From: Chamaecrista fasciculata
Lineage: Eukaryota; Streptophyta; Magnoliopsida; Fabales; Fabaceae
NCBI GenBank assembly: GCA_003254925.1
Contig: QANZ01032509.1
Coordinates: 55,385-119,384, forward strand
Direction of reading: 5' to 3'
Length of the DNA stretch: 64,000 bases
Below the pieces are notes generated by a model that saw only the letters and a program-made list of their open reading frames with translations, ran no database searches and was not told where the DNA came from. The first letter of the stretch is position 1; each line of letters opens with the position of its first letter. A program made the translations under genes and the position numbers. This document shows, piece after piece, positions 23,566 to 36,100 of the stretch.

Positions 23566-24992
23566 TTGATCGAGCCGGTTTATACCATGCTATCTAGAGG
23601 TCTTTGGATGTGTTTTATAATGTTTTATAACCTATATTAAGTGTTTTAGGCTTCTAGATATGATAATTGTTGTATTGAGATCACAATTGCATTTTGGTTC
23701 TTTTATCGGTTTTTAGTGTAATTCTCTCGTGTTTTAAGTGTTTAATTATATCTTGAGGTTTTACATGTTTATCTTAGTGCAATTGTAAGTTTTTAGGAGC
23801 CAAAGACCCAAGGATTGAAGTGGAAGAGGGTCGGGATCGAACCAGAATCAAGTCGGGAGCGAAACGGTGAAGAAACTTCACTTTTAAAACCTCGCAAGTT
23901 GTTTCGCCAGATAATTTATCTGGCGAAAAAAATTCCAGCAAGCACTCTTAAAAAGATCGCCAGTTAGCTCGCTAGATAATTTATTCGGTGAGACATCTGG
24001 CGAAGTCGCGAAATCTACACTGAATTGTAATTTCGAACCCATTTCAATCCCTAACTTATATGACCCAGTTCCTAACCCTAAAGACCCGAAATTTAAGCCC
24101 AAAACCGACCCATACCAGCCCATTACCCATGACTACCCCTAAACCACTTCTATCTCATTTTTCTCTCCATCCATAACCACGCCCCCTTCTTCTCTCCATC
24201 TCCATCTTCACCTTCAACCACATCCATGGCTGTTTCTGACGTGGGAGGGCTCGGCCCCGGCGTTCCTCCACCAATAAGCAGCTAAGAACCTTGCTTGGAG
24301 TACAGATGGTGAAGCTAGAGCACCGGGTTCTATCGTCTAGGGAGTTTTTCTTAGTTTATCGTCTTTTCTATTTGGGATTCTTGTTTAGTTGTTGAATTTA
24401 GCTTGAATTCTGATGTAGTTGATGATATTGATTATGTTCTCTGATGTTGTTCTTGATTGTATCACATTTGACTATTTTATCAATACTCTTCGTTGTTAAG
24501 CTCTATCGTGTTAGTGTTGATTTTATGAATCTTAATTGATTATTGTTTAATTGTCAATCGAACTAACTCTAGGAACTATCTTGACTTAATTGAGATGTGG
24601 ATTAGTTGATTAGGTTGATTAGTCACTTGTTTAAGAGCTAATTGATCAGGTTAATTAATCTTTTCTATGAGTTTTCATGGCAACGTTAATTTGGTCCCTG
24701 AGTATGAATTCCCTATATCATTTGTGGTGCAATGATAGCTTAGTCATCTGATAACTCTAAGTATTTCTCTATATTTTAACCACTTTTATAGTTTTATCTC
24801 GTTTTCAGTTTAGTCTCTACGTAGTGTTTTTCTTTATAGTTCTTAATCAAATCACCTTTTACCGGCATTTTCATAATTTGTTTATAGTTTTTATAGCCAA
24901 TACAATCTTGTTTAAATCAAAAGTGGCGTCGTTGCCGGTCTTTTTGGTTTGCTTTACAATAGGCGCAATCAAAAGTGGCGCCATTGACGGGG
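23566..24992 (+). mobile_element. LTR fragment with primer-binding site inserted in the MULE
   Basis: The insert starts TG (23567) and an LTR-like CA end occurs at 24970-24971. After four bases comes tggcgccattgacgggga (24976-24993), 16 of 18 matching the complement of a plant tRNA-Asp 3' end as used by Athila-like Gypsy retrotransposons. The insert stops exactly there, and the 14-base string accaaataatctat occurs on both sides (23552-23565 and 24993-25006). A second, worse primer-site-like copy lies at 24924. No gag or pol is present. Confidence 0.6.
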
Positions 24993-25690
24993 ACCAAATA
25001 ATCTATCCTACTCATATTTTATTTTATACATAAGCTAATATAATTAAATTTAAAAAAATGAAAATTGATGAAAATCTTATCTTCTTCCCCTACATCTTCT
25101 CCGGCGGCAGAAGGCAAGATGTATGAGCGGGGGCACAACCGTGATGAGTTTCGGCGATGGCAGCCAGGGTGCTCTTGGGATTGCCCACTTTGTATGCGTC
25201 TTCTGCGATACCCATTTGCCCACGTTGTCTCTTTCTTTCACAACATAGTTCAACACTGAGAAATGGAAAGAAAGGAAAGAAACCATGAAATTCTGACCTA
25301 TTGAGAGACGTATACGGCGAAGAAGGAAGCCCACCACCAATGCTTCCTATACTGTTGGGTCAAATCTGAGAATCACCAATCCTCTCTAGCACCCCATTGC
25401 CACTTCTCTCGCCTGAAGTAGTTATGGCTCAGCCTAATACTCCAAACCCACGTCAAGAACATGATGATCCTCATTTGCGAAGTGGGCAATCCCAGAGCAC
25501 CCTGGCTGCCATCGTTGAAACTCATCACGGTTGTGCCGCCGCTCATACATCTTGCCTTCTGCCGTCAGAGAAGATGTAGGGGAAGAAGATAAGATTTTCA
25601 TCCATTTTCATTTTTTTAAATTTAATTATACTAGGTGATGTATAAAATAAAATATGAGTAGGATAGATTATTTGGTAACTAACTCGGTGA
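24993..25690. repeat. Inner palindrome of the MULE with GC-richer arms
   Basis: Arms 24993-25193 and 25478-25690 are inverted copies, about 90 percent alike by eye, including 'atcttatcttcttccccta' and 'ggcaagatgtatgagcg'. They are clearly more GC-rich than the surroundings and contain short open frames on both strands. The loop 25194-25477 is single copy. The GC content suggests captured host sequence, but I recognise no protein. Confidence 0.6.
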
Positions 25691-25947
25691 CACGTCATCA
25701 TTTAACAGTCACGTCATTAAGTTAACTGACGGTTACCAGCTCAGGGACCAAAACATAGACAAAAGTGTAAAATTGAGGGATTGAGTTATAATTTTCCACA
25801 ATTTAAGGACTAAATCGTTGACTCAATCACGGACAAAAAATAAGTTTTCTCTAAATAATTTCAGCAGCTGTTTAACTGTTTTCACTTTTCATCACTCCAT
25901 GCCTCCATTATTATGTGTGTACTTAGCTACTAACAAGAAAGAAAAAA

Positions 25948-26420
25948 GTCAAAATCCCATGTCAGTCCTCAAATTATATGATAAATCTAATTTTGGTCTT
26001 CAATTTCTTTTTTTCATTTTAATCTTCAAACTTTTCCATTCGTTCTACTATTAATTCAAAACATGATTTCGTCTAAATTTTGTAGTTACCTTTAATCGTT
26101 GAGATAGACAATTTTTCCCTCATATGTGCCTTAACAAGTAAATTGATAGAGACAGAAAAAATGAATTCTTCTTTTTATGAATGAAGAACTTTTTCTTTCT
26201 TTATCAATTGCCAACTTATTTATTATGATAACTATGAGAAAAAAATCGTTCAAATAAGATATATTACAACTGAGAGATAACAAAAGAAACTAGACGAAAT
26301 AACGTCTTGAAGCAATGAAAAAATAAATAGGAAAAATTAGAGACCAAAATGGAATAAGAAGGTTTGAGAGTCAAAACAGAATTAATCCTATAATTTAAGG
26401 ACCAAAATGAAGTTTTGATC
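25948..26420. mobile_element. Inverted-repeat MITE next to RMI2
   Basis: The left end (gtcaaaatcccatgtcagtc) and the right end (accaaaatgaagttttgatc) are inverted, with further 'tcctcaaattatatgat' against 'atcctataatttaagga'. A shortened relative lies at 20048-20340, and a similar element sits in the truncated S28 copy at 61928-62320. No coding capacity. It ends about 115 bases before the RMI2 ATG, so it may lie in the promoter. Confidence 0.55.
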
Positions 26421-26535
26421 TAGGTAATACTGTCCGAACAAACAAGTAAGTGAAAACTGAAAAGAAAACGACGGCGAAAGAAGAAAAACGGCGACATTTT
26501 TGTGACTCCGGCGGCAGAATGCGCTAGGGATTGCG

Positions 26536-28222
26536 ATGGATTACAGTCTAGCGGCGTTAAAGATATTGTGCTCACAGCTCAAAGACGCCAGAGAAATTCC
26601 TTCACAGAATCGCTTCACTCTCGGTGGCATTCTCTTCCAACGCGCTTGGTTGCAGGTTTTTCAATTCTCGAGTTCTCCGATTTTCTCCTCTTTTTTTATT
26701 CCCGAAATACCCCTACCTTTTTCGCTTATTCCTAACTACCATCCTCTCCCGCCGCAGGGCGTTTTGGTGTCTGCCTCCGACGATGACGACGGTCCTTTGC
26801 TTCTAGACGACGGTACCGGTCTCATTGAGCTCTCCCTCTCCGGCGAGTTTCGTCTTCGGCCGTGGAGAGTTGGTAAGATTCTCTAATTTGAACAACAAAT
26901 TCTGTTGAACTGACTCTAGATTTTGATATTTTGTCTTTGTTTGCCCTAGGGGTGTATGTAATGGTAGTTGGAGGATACACTGCTCGAACCGGTCAGCCTT
27001 CTATCATTAAGGTACTTACACATTTCTCTGTACTCACCCGCTGGCAGATCCGCCGATATTTGAAATTACTCTTAAGCATCACACATTTTGGGCTGACATT
27101 GTAGTGTAGTGTAGATTAGCTCGTCCAATTTGTAGTTTAACGGGATTTGAGGTAGTTATAGTGACTAACTTATGGCATTGAGTTTCAATGCTGTGATATC
27201 AAACTAACTGATTTAAATTCTCTTTCTCTCTCACAAACACACATTGAAAAGAAACATAGACACACACTGGCACACTTGTACAGTCAGTAAGGGTACTACA
27301 GCCTTGCGAGTAGCAGCTAACGTTGAAGGATTGAAAAACTTTCAAAATGTACAGGTAGTTAGGTTAATGGTAATATCTGTATGTGCTGTTCAATTTTCTG
27401 TTTAAACCCAGACTTTTCATCCCAGATGGACTAAATCAAAGGTCTTATATTGTTGTTTTGGTTATGCTTCAAATAGCTATGGTTGTAATATATTTAGCCC
27501 AACTTCAGTGGGATCTAGTGATCTACCCAGATGAGGCAGATATCAATTTGTTTTCACTAAAGGAAAGCAATTAGTAAATTATTTTTTCTGTTGATAGGCT
27601 GAGTGGTTATTTCATGCTTCATACTACCTGGTTTTAAACACAAGTTCTTCGGCCTAATGAAGCCTGACGGTCACATTGTAATTCTACAAAGATATTAACA
27701 CAAGCTGACAGTGTTGTTCCGGGAATCCAGTTGCTGCTTCACCTAGCATCCACATGACCTGAAACTACCTAAATTTTGTTCAATATAGATTAAAGAGGTT
27801 CTCTGTGGATTATTCATCATTTGTCTCTATTAACTTTTACTGTATTCAAATTTTGCTGAAAGTTTCAATTGAAGTATGCTTTTAAAACTGAATTGTGTCT
27901 AACCTTTCTATTTTAAAGGCGTTAATAGAACCCATCATAATATTGTTCCTACTTGAGATAAACTGGATGAAGGCTTCAACAAATGCTTCAACCCCGTTTC
28001 ACAGTTGCATTCATTCATTATGCATCTTTTGTGGGAATATTTTCTTGGAGTGAAAGAAAATGATAATTTTTTAAGTGAAAACTGAAAATGACTATGATCT
28101 GATAACAGGTTCACAAGATGGTTGACCTTTCATCATTTCCTGACCGAGAGGCAATGTGGTATCTCGAAGTTTTGGAGGTATACAAACTGTTCTATCAGCC
28201 TCTTATTGAAGAATTTACGTAA
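26536..28222 (+). CDS. RMI2: RecQ-mediated genome instability protein 2
   Basis: Small OB-fold subunit of the RecQ helicase-topoisomerase 3-RMI (RTR/dissolvasome) complex, which removes recombination intermediates in the nucleus. Exons: 26536-26655, 26758-26872, 26950-27011 and 28109-28222, giving 136 residues, the expected size for RMI2. Recognisable stretches are LGGILFQRAWLQG, LDDGTGLIELSLSG, MVVGGY and FPDREAMWYLEV, the last continuing through AYKLFYQP-like VYKLFYQPLIEEFT to the stop. The apparent donor gag|gtatac at 28177-28182 is not used, because the frame reads through to the family C-terminus. Intron 1 is 102 bases long, a multiple of three, and has no stop, so its retention would add 34 residues in frame. 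Intron 3 is about 1.1 kb. Confidence 0.92.
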
Positions 28223-30102
28223 TTCTAATACATAATTGAAGAGAAAGGATAACTAAGATAGCCATTTGACATTCTGGATAGTTGCTGACTTCGGCAAGTC
28301 GTTGGAAAATTTTGAGACAAAGCTGCCTTAATATTCTTGTATTTGGTTTTCGTGATATAGGAACTAGGAAATTCACTGGAGTACCCTTGTAACTGTCCTT
28401 TGTTTTTGGATTTTCTCTATTTGGATTCACGCACAAATCTTACTTGCAGCTTCTTTGATCATCATCTGGGACCTTGGTTATGAACATATTTAAATTATGT
28501 GCTCAATCACGCTTTCATTAATTAGGAAAATGGATATTTTATCCACTGTGTTAAATTAATAATATCTCTGATTAAGGAATGGAGTTGACGGAAGATTTCC
28601 TATACAGTTATGCCTCTACGTGTCCGCAGATTTCCTAATTGCTCTAGTTTCTTGCACCTTAAAGGAAGCAATTCTGCATTTCTGCTGGTATGAAAAGAGA
28701 AAAATAATGGGGATTTGTTGATTTTTTTTTCTTCTAAGTTTCTTTGGTTACAATGTAGAGCAGGAAATGAGAATGATTGAAAGAAAGTGTGACCCAACAG
28801 AAAAAGTTTCAAGAAGGTAAGATAGTGATAATATCCCCATATCCATAATACATTCGACCATGCATAAATGATAAATGTGAAAGCTTAATGCCCAGTGCCT
28901 ATAACGTGTAATTACGAAAGCCACCGTGAGATGTAGAATCTTTGAAGGCTTTCCAAACTGGACAACTGTTATTTACAAGAATAACAATCCATGTTTTCTA
29001 ATCTATATATTTTCAGGAAGCCCGGCATTCACATTATTTTCATTATAATCCTCTGCAGAAGTTGGTTATCAAATAATAAATTGTCAATTTCTCATTTCTT
29101 ATAATAATATTACATTAATTCGTCATATGAAAAGATGCTAATTCAGAAATGTATAACGACGCAGAATCCACCAAAGGGCCTTGATAATCAAGAGTGTGGT
29201 TCGAAATTCTACGCCGCGCGTGAGGCGCATAGTTACTGGAATTTCTTTTTTTGTTTTTTCGAAAATGATAATGTGAGAGGACATTGACACGAAGTCATAT
29301 TGCCAAATGCCAATCAATTTTTCAGCCACATGTTTATTTTCCAAATATGATTACTTTTTTAATTTCTTAGAAATTAGAGGACAATTCACTATTCACATAA
29401 AAAATAGGGTAAGATCAATGAGTCGATTTTATTTTGGTATTTATTTTTTTAATATTTTGGTACCATAATAAAGATAGTATAACAACTCGTGAAAATATAG
29501 AGTAGGTGAAATCGATGTATAGAAACATGATACTCAAATGTTAACGGTGCAAAGAACAAGGTACCAAAATGTTAACGTAGCAAAGAACAAAGTAAAAAAA
29601 TGTCATTTTTTAAAGAATAAGGTACCAAAATGTTAACGATACAAAGAGCTGAGTACCAAAATGTCACTTTTGAAATTAGAGGGTACTAAAGTAAAATTGG
29701 TCTATAAAACAGAGTGCAAAAGTGTGGTTTACCCTAAAAAATATTTTATTACAAAATTGTTATATTAAAAATTTTATAACATAATATATAACAGACACAA
29801 TGTCCAAAATATTTTACAAGCACCAAACATTAATCATTGCTTCAACGATATTTTAATGACATTAGAAAAATCTTCTTTCGTTAATGAGCAATTTCATAAT
29901 TAAAACTAAAAATGTGAAGATAGTGTACGGAATACATGAATAATATTAAAGTACAAGCTTATACATTATCCAGAATAATCAATCTTGTTGTTTAGTGTGT
30001 TGATCGTTACAGATTACAGAACAACGCAACTTCCATTCCCATTGATTTCGGAATCTCCAGCTTCATGCATGACCACCACAACCACAGCCACACCAGAATA
30101 AT
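28223..30102. other. Intergenic region between RMI2 and MRS2-11
   Basis: No supported exon. The first few hundred bases are probably RMI2 3' UTR. Positions 29520-29680 contain degenerate repeats of 'aaaatgttaacg' and 'gtaccaaaatgt'. The rest is AT-rich. The MRS2-11 promoter and 5' leader lie at the right end. Confidence 0.5.
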
Positions 30103-33100
30103 ATGGCTTTAGCTTGGCCTCACACTCTACTTTTTCGGTCTCAATCTTCGTTCTCCGCCACCAACAACTTCATCTTCTTCTCCGATCTCCCCGAATCTCG
30201 CTCCATTGAAACGCTATGGCCTACTCCTCTGTCTCTAGTTCGTCGGAGCAACATTTCCCTACTGTCTTCTTCACCTTCGTTGACGCCCAGAGTTATCTGC
30301 TTCAGCAAATCGACGGAGGATAAGCAGCAGTGGACTACTGAAGCGGAAACTGTCGTATCCGATTCCGATTCTGAGGCCAGAGACGATGAGATTGAGACTC
30401 GTACCCAGACTTCTTCTGTAGCTACCAATGGTCGAGTTGGGCAGAGAATTTCGACCTCTTCGTCTGGTGATTCTAGTTCCTTGGGAATTCGGGAACCAGT
30501 TTATGAGGTTTGCTTTTCGATCGTTTTGTTTTCTTATTTCTATAGTTGTATATGATTGTTGCTTATTATTTTTTCTGCTTTTTTTAAGGTTGTAGAAGTG
30601 AAGTCAAATGGGACAGTGTCAACCAGAAATATCAACAGGAGACAGCTTTTGAAGTTAAGCGGTAATCAAGATTCTCACTGAACTTGAAATGATCCCCACG
30701 CAGCAAGTTTTTTCTTCTGAAATCGTGTTTTATGTTCTTCTTTTTTCACTTTTTTAATTATCAGGTCTTCGTCCAAGAGATATTCGAAGTGTGGATCCAT
30801 CATTGTTTTTGACAAATTCAATGCCTTCTTTGCTGGTATGGTTTTGCTTTGTATTCTACCGTTTCATATGAAATATTGCATTTCTTAGCTGATTGGATTC
30901 CTTTGGTTAGTTTCACATCTACTTAGCATTTCTATAATGATAATCTAAGTTATGTACTGTGTTATAGGTAGCTGCTCAGTTTATTTACTTGTTGATGTTA
31001 TTTTAATTTAATGGAAGATGATGCTAATGTATATTACATTACTTTCACGAAATTGGCCACAGTGATCTGTTCTTGTTTTTATTGTATAATCCAAATAGTT
31101 TGGCCTGCAACGTGTTTGTTGCTCACATTAGCAAAATAGAATTTGAACTTTGTATTACCCCTTTGACTCAGGAGTTTCCAGATATAATCAGCTACATAAA
31201 TAGGTAGGATTGAAGACAAGAACTCTGTTATAAAACTAATAGGGGAGGAAAGTGAAATAGTACATAGGACACGACTGCAAAGTTTATATGAAGCCAGACA
31301 GAAAACTTGTTCTCGAACTGCTTCCTGATATTGCATTGTTAATCAAAAAGCTATAGTCATAATTTTCTCAAGTCCTATAGGTAAAAGTTTTTACAGTGAT
31401 TTATATATTTCTTTTAACTAAATTATAATGTCAACAATTTTTATGTTCTCCCTCTGACTTTTCTGGTAAAGATGTTATGCAATCTCTAGTAAATTGTCTT
31501 GTTGGCCACTTGGCCTTCTATATAATTCAATGTTATTGTATTATTCTGTTTCATGTATTAGGTCCGTGAGTATGCTATTCTTCTAAATCTGGGTTCATTG
31601 CGAGCAATAGCAATGCAGGAGCGTGTACTTATTTTTGACTATAACCGGTAAAAGTTATGCTCCACTTCACTATCATGATTTTTTTTATGTAGTATCAGCA
31701 TAGACTAAACATAGCTGTTTGTACTTGCTTATGTTATTCAGTAAAGGAGGAAAAGCTTTTCTAGAGTCATTGCTGCCTCGGTTGAATCCCAAGAACAATA
31801 ATGGTGGCCCATCTATGCCATTTGAGCTTGAGGTTAGTAAAACATTGCATCTTTCTATTGCCATAACAGAAGCCAATACTGACAATGATACATTTTCATG
31901 TTTTAAATTTCAGCTTAATGATAACTTCCATAATTGTAGCTTGGCAAATTAGCACAGCTATCATTGTCAAGCATGTTAGGAGAGGCTTGGTGCATTTGAC
32001 AAGTAACCTGTTTTACCTCGATTTGTTGTTTCACTATTGTTTATGAAAGTGAAAGATATTTGTTATTATGGGTGGGAGAGAGGAGGTTGAGAGGGAGAAC
32101 AATGGCAGAATAACTGAGGGAGAATGCAAAACTTTATTTTAGCAAATAATGAGATCATCGAGTGTGGTGCTTAATAGTAATTAGGAAGGAGGGCCGCAGT
32201 TCTAGCCTCATTGGAACAAAGACTAATACTGTTTACTTGGTTTTCATACCAAAAAGCAATTGAATAGAATCTTTACAGTATGGCATTTGATATTCCTGTT
32301 GCTGTCCTACATATATACAAATTCTCTATAACTGGGTGTTTTGAAGAGTTTGTATGGGAGACCACCTAGACTAAAGATTTTATTTAAGGGCGAATCCCTG
32401 CATTTGGCAGGTGAAATCACTTGAAATCTACTGCTGGCCTCTTGTTTTAAAATATATTAAGGTTGTTGAGTTTATAATAATCAAAAGTATATATTAACAT
32501 TACACTACAGTACATAGTTATGGCCTAGGATTTGAAGGAGGTAAAGATAAAGGAGGGAGAAGTTTGGGAATACAAGGAAGAATTAGTTAAGTAGTGGAAA
32601 TTGTGGGAGAATATAGATATTGAAAAACATAATTGTGATCCTTCACTCAATAGCTTTAATTTGTATGTTGATGTAGTTCGTGAGATGATATCAAAGCCTT
32701 TGACTTCAAGATCAAGTGGCACCTTTGCACTTCATTATGTCATACCTATGCTTCAAGCATTAGGGTTTTTGCATGACATGACATGACATGACATGAAAAA
32801 AGTTTTAATACAACCATCCACGGGCCTTTTCATAGCAACTTAAACTCCTGGGTTGAATTTAGACTTGAAAGGAATTGATTAGGCAGAATGATACTAGATT
32901 ATGATGTTTCCAATAGTGAAGGCCAAAATAAATTGAAGTGGATAATCAAGGATGAAAAAGAATAGCTGAGGAGGACATCAGAGTAAGTACATATATAGGT
33001 GTATTATTCAAATTGAGGAGAGAAGTATGTGTGCCCTTAGGTAAGACGTGATGAACAAAGAAAAACACATAAAGGTCTTTAGATTATTTGAATTGCCTGG

Positions 33101-36100
33101 ATACCAAGTCTTTTGGCCTACTTTTCATTACTTCTGTTATATACTCTTGTTAGTTCACTGATCGGATTCAGAGCCAAGATAAAAAAGGAGCTGCTACTGA
33201 ACTTGAATGTCACTTTTTTAATGAGCATGCATATACTGTTGACATATCTATTTGGCTTGTCATTGTAGACATGCTGTTGTAAATTGTTTTACACTAGCCT
33301 TTTGGTTAAACTTTTAGGTTGTTGAAGCAGCATTGCTTTCAAGGATACAGCGATTAGAGCGGAGACTGATGGACTTAGAACCTCGTGTGAGTATGTGAAC
33401 ACAGTGAGTAACTTAGTAAATTTGTGCTGCTTCTTTGTGTGTCAGCTTGTGTCTATGTTTTTCTTTTCCCTCTATTACAAATAATTATTTCAAAGACTTT
33501 CTTGTGAACCAAATGTTGTTGGAAATTCTCAGCATTATTTACTACTTTTAGTATGAAATCTTACTGGTACTATCTTTATGCTCGCAATCTGTAACATCTT
33601 CAGAGTATCATCCAGTAAGTGTCCAGGTTCTTGATAAGATACTTTCAGTATAGTTTATAACTCAATCCGGACCTTTTTCTTATCAAGATGGTTTATAAAT
33701 TAGATTGAACTTTTTTCCTTCCTAATACATGGTGAAGATTTTTATTGTTTCTATTTTCACTTCCTTCGTGGAACTAACAAGTTTCTTTCCTACGTTGTTT
33801 ACCTCTCCGCTTCCTAATCCCTTTGTGCTCTAGGTTCAAGCACTTCTTGAGGTCTTGCCAAACCGATTAACTGGTGACGTATTAGAGCAACTTCGCACTA
33901 GCAAACAAACTTTGGTATATTGCTGGATTGTCTTTACAATGTTAACTGTCTCCAGTGGTGCTGGAAATGCATTCTAGTTATATGTTTGCTTCTGTCAAAT
34001 TGCTAGGTTGAGCTAGGTTCCAGGGCAGGAGCTCTTAGACAAATGCTACTAGACCTTCTGGAGGACCCTCATGAAATACGTCGTATATGTATTATGGGAA
34101 GAAATTGCACTCTTAAGAAAGGAAGTGATGATGTGGAGTGTTCACTTCCCTCAGAAAAGCAGATTGCCGAGGGTAAGCTATTTAAAGTTTTTTTTTCAGT
34201 TGCTGATATCAATGCAGACCTTCTGACTCTCAGATGACCTGTCTCACAGTTTCTTATTTGCTTTTTTCTTCATCAATCATTATATGCAGAGGAGGAGGAA
34301 GAAATTGAAATGCTTTTGGAAAATTATCTTCAAAGGTTATTCTTAATCCATATTTCAAAATTGCATACTCTAATTTATAGTTTTTATGTTTGCCGAGGAT
34401 TTCATACTTGATATTGGTAGTTCACCAACCATTATAACATGCCTCTATGACCTTCCTTTTTAACCAGACAACATCGCAAATATTAAAACTAGAAATCTCC
34501 TGTCTTTGTTTATAATCAGTATTATATAGACTATTAACTGGAGATATGCCTGACTCATATTATAGCATTCATTGCATAAACATCAATTATAGGATTCATA
34601 GTTTCAAGCCCTTGATCATTAATCTTTTCTTTTTGGCGTGTTTTCCAAGGGTCACACGCTGAAACATAAGAGAGAAAGATCAAGTTAGCAGAAGTGTTGC
34701 AATAATGTCAGTCTTAAGTCTAAGCAATATAGTCGTTCTCCTTGAAGTTCCACTGTGTTTGCCAAGAATGTAATTAGAAAAGGACATTTTGAATAAAATA
34801 AAGGCTAGTTGGCCACTTAATTGCTTAATGATAAAGAAAAACAATACGGTAAAGACTTGTCATATGTCAAAAGAAGCCAACTTTGGAGCTAGGTAAAACC
34901 TGCAGAGTTTAAGATTCCGTGCAATTATTGATTTTAATTCTTACAACCAAGCTTTGCTTACTGATCTAAATATGATAAAGAAATTAAAAAAAAAGTCTGT
35001 CCTGAGCAACAAAACACTATATGGTGGTACATTTGTTTTTTTAATCATGAGGTTGCAACGAACTGTACCGTACATTTGTGAAGAGAATGATGAATTAGTT
35101 ATTCTGCCTAAAACTGGTAGTAATTTCTTTCCATTAATGATGGGAAGATACACAACATAGAGGTATACTATTAGGCATAGGAAATCTATATGGTTTTATC
35201 TTTCCTTCACCTTTAAGAGCTTATAAGTGGCTGTCGCATGTAGTGCTCTTATAGACCTAATTAGTCTGTCTGTGGGGGGACCAGATATTGGAACAACAGT
35301 AGATATCAAAAGTGGCATCTCTAACTGACATTTTCTGGAACTTTATTCTAATTAAATGAGTTTTTAGTAAATGCCACTTTTCCTTCCAAATTTTAATTTC
35401 TAAATCCCATACAAGGGTTTTTGCTACAAAATTGTCTTATTTTGTGTCATTACATTGCAGATGTGAATCTTGTCATGGTCAAGCTGAAAGGCTGCTTGAT
35501 TCTGCAAGGGAAATGGAAGATTCTATAGCTGTCAATTTGAGGTTTGTATATCTTCTCTCTCTCTCCCTTCCTCCCTCCTTCCCTTTCTTTCTTTCTCTCT
35601 TTTCAAGCAGGGGGGGAAGGGGTAGTAGATTTCTGCCTGAATGTTGTCACAAGATAAGCTTGCTGTATCCACTGTTGTAGATGATGGTATATTGAGCTTT
35701 ATGATTTGGTCATGTGACCTGACTGACTAAAATCGAGAAATTCCTGCTGATGAACCATTGTCTCTCCCCTCTTCTGGAGTAGTCTTTGATTGGTCTGATC
35801 TAACTTCTAAAAGTATTCTTTGATTGTTCTAATCTAACTTCTAAAAGTGCTTCATATTTGAAAGAGCACGTATGTTGATGTTGTTAACTTTTTGTCTTCT
35901 AAAGGAGTTATGCTGGCCATAGCACTGTTTGCTACTGTTGTAAAATTTAAAAATTGGAGAACTCTGGCTTCTTTCGTGAAACAAGAGAACACAGTGTCTC
36001 TATGGCTTAGCTACAAGCTCACATCTGAAGAAAAATTGTTTGTCAATGTCAATAATATTCATCTTTATCTTATTTTTTCCAATAAACTTTCCTTTGTCAG

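Larger units (their letters stand above)
23369..25851. mobile_element. Mutator-like element (MULE) with long terminal inverted repeats and 9-bp TSD
   Basis: A 2,483-base insertion with a perfect 9-base target-site duplication, taaataatt, at 23360-23368 and 25852-25860. The outer terminal inverted repeats begin gagaaaacttatttttt and match over about 195 bases (23369-23565 with about 25672-25851). The inverted repeat then continues at 24993-25193 against 25478-25690, so the original ends were about 400 bases long and the left one has been split by the insert at 23566-24992. The paralogous place in unit 1 (near 19970) lacks the element and reads straight through. No transposase was seen, so it is non-autonomous. 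Confidence 0.85.

Noticed and set aside
25065..25579. Short frames in the MULE inner palindrome as candidate genes
   Set aside because: Frames of 60-87 codons arise from both arms on both strands because the arms are inverted copies; no start context, domain or splice pattern supports any of them.
28177..28222. A splice donor (gag|gtatac) ending RMI2 exon 4 early
   Set aside because: Reading on gives the family-like end VYKLFYQPLIEEFT and a stop, so the GT is not used.
29500..29700. Possible CRISPR-like or satellite array with spaced 'aaaatgttaacg' units
   Set aside because: The units are few, unevenly spaced and degenerate; a CRISPR array is not expected in a plant nuclear genome, and no satellite periodicity is present.
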